Shown: positions 14,283-14,568 of the stretch, piece after piece
Layout of the letters: each line of letters opens with the position of its first letter
How positions within the stretch are numbered: position 1 is the first letter of the stretch
Assembly (NCBI GenBank): GCA_023435945.1
Contig: JAEZLB010000083.1
Coordinates: 1 to 14,568, forward strand
Direction of reading: 5' to 3'
DNA length: 14,568 nucleotides
Origin: Pseudomonadota bacterium
GTDB taxonomy: Bacteria; Pseudomonadota; Gammaproteobacteria; Burkholderiales; Burkholderiaceae_D
Notes under the pieces: generated by a model
What the model saw: only the letters and a program-made list of their open reading frames with translations
Databases searched by the model: none
What the model was told of the DNA's origin: nothing
Position numbers and translations under genes: made by a program

Positions 14283-14568
14283 CTAGTCTCCGTACACTGT
14301 GGACGCCAACTGTTTCAGTTTCGACGGAGCGACGCCGAGAATGCGACCAGCATCTCGTAGCAGCAGTTTTCCCTCGAAAGCGGTGGCCAATACAGCCTTC
14401 GTCAGTGTCTTGCTGTTCCTGGTTGCCGACGTTCGATAGAAATCCCCTCCACCCTCCTGCTGGCGGGCGTTCCGCCACGCTTCCCGCTCCTGACCGTAGA
14501 AAGCGAAGAATTGCTGCCAGCTCGTCAGGCCTAGCTCGGCGGCACGCCGCGCAATCACTACGGTACTT
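14283..14568 (-). CDS. C-terminal part of probable ImmA/IrrE-type antitoxin (cut by window edge)
   Basis: The frame is open from the right edge to a TAG at 14283-14285. About 94 C-terminal residues are visible, and the true start is outside the window. The text RRAAELGLTSWQQFFAFYGQ, then EGGGDFYRT, then AVLATAFEGKLLLRDAGRILGV resembles the C-terminal tail of HTH plus ImmA/IrrE proteins usually found just upstream of DUF4411 toxins. The HTH and HExxH metallopeptidase parts would lie further right and cannot be checked. The 5-nt gap to the toxin gene and the shared strand support an antitoxin-toxin operon. Confidence 0.6.
   Translation of the reverse strand, partial: STVVIARRAAELGLTSWQQFFAFYGQEREAWRNARQQEGGGDFYRTSATRNSKTLTKAVLATAFEGKLLLRDAGRILGVAPSKLKQLASTVYGD

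Larger units (their letters stand above)
9111..14568. mobile_element. Integrative and mobilizable element (left part), inserted in tRNA-Met
   Basis: The element begins at the broken tRNA-Met and runs past the right edge. It carries an excisionase-like HTH gene, a TrfA-type replication initiator with an iteron array, a mobC-relaxase pair and a toxin-antitoxin pair, and coding looks less GC-rich than the chromosomal genes to the left. No integrase, coupling protein or type IV secretion gene is in view. Classed on this part, it is a mobilizable element (IME) or an integrated plasmid. It could still be a full ICE if transfer genes lie to the right. An intact tRNA-Met next to an integrase is expected at its other end. 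Confidence 0.8.

Noticed and set aside
14278..14478. 67-residue N-terminal extension of the PIN toxin
   Set aside because: It overlaps the partner gene in another frame, and the PIN fold starts exactly at MYLLDTN (ATG 14277).

Overview
The window joins an ordinary betaproteobacterial chromosome segment (1 to about 9116) to the left end of an integrated mobile element (about 9111 to the right edge). Protein content (MsbA, DnaE, TrhO, GluQRS, RhlE, all of proteobacterial type) and the moderately GC-rich coding suggest Burkholderiales, perhaps Oxalobacteraceae. The family assignment is an impression from sequence style and was not searched.

Chromosomal part: the 5' half of msbA (lipid A flippase, minus strand, cut by the left edge) is divergent from a family 2 glycosyltransferase gene. 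That gene converges on dnaE (replicative DNA polymerase III alpha subunit, minus). Divergent from dnaE is a two-gene operon, trhO-gluQ. Both products act on the wobble nucleotide of tRNAs: TrhO makes 5-hydroxyuridine-34 and GluQRS glutamylates queuosine-34. It converges, with a 4-nt gap, on rhlE (DEAD-box RNA helicase, minus). rhlE has a leader of about 125 nt with a hairpin and a 12-codon reading frame. A gene-poor stretch follows, then a strong terminator and the 3' 47 nt of a tRNA-Met(CAU) gene, all on the minus strand.

Mobile part: the tRNA is broken just 5' of its anticodon loop. This is the usual footprint of a tyrosine-recombinase element inserted in a tRNA gene, with the 3' fragment left at one end and an intact tRNA expected at the other. 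From left to right the element carries an unrecognised 263-aa protein (minus), a divergent AlpA/excisionase-like HTH protein, and a 60-aa Cys/His-rich small protein overlapping a TrfA-type replication initiator by ATGA. Next come five iterons at 21-22 bp spacing with an AT-rich stretch and a DnaA-box-like site (a plausible oriV). A MobC-like accessory protein then overlaps a relaxase by ATGA, followed by a structured non-coding stretch. At the right edge is a minus-strand toxin-antitoxin pair: a DUF4411-like PIN toxin and the C-terminal part of an ImmA/IrrE-type partner. No integrase or type IV secretion gene lies in the window. The integrase should be near the intact tRNA beyond the right edge.

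The most interesting reading is an integrative and mobilizable element with its own plasmid-style replicon (TrfA plus iterons). It also has a 16-bp near-perfect inverted copy of its att junction placed in front of its excisionase-like gene.
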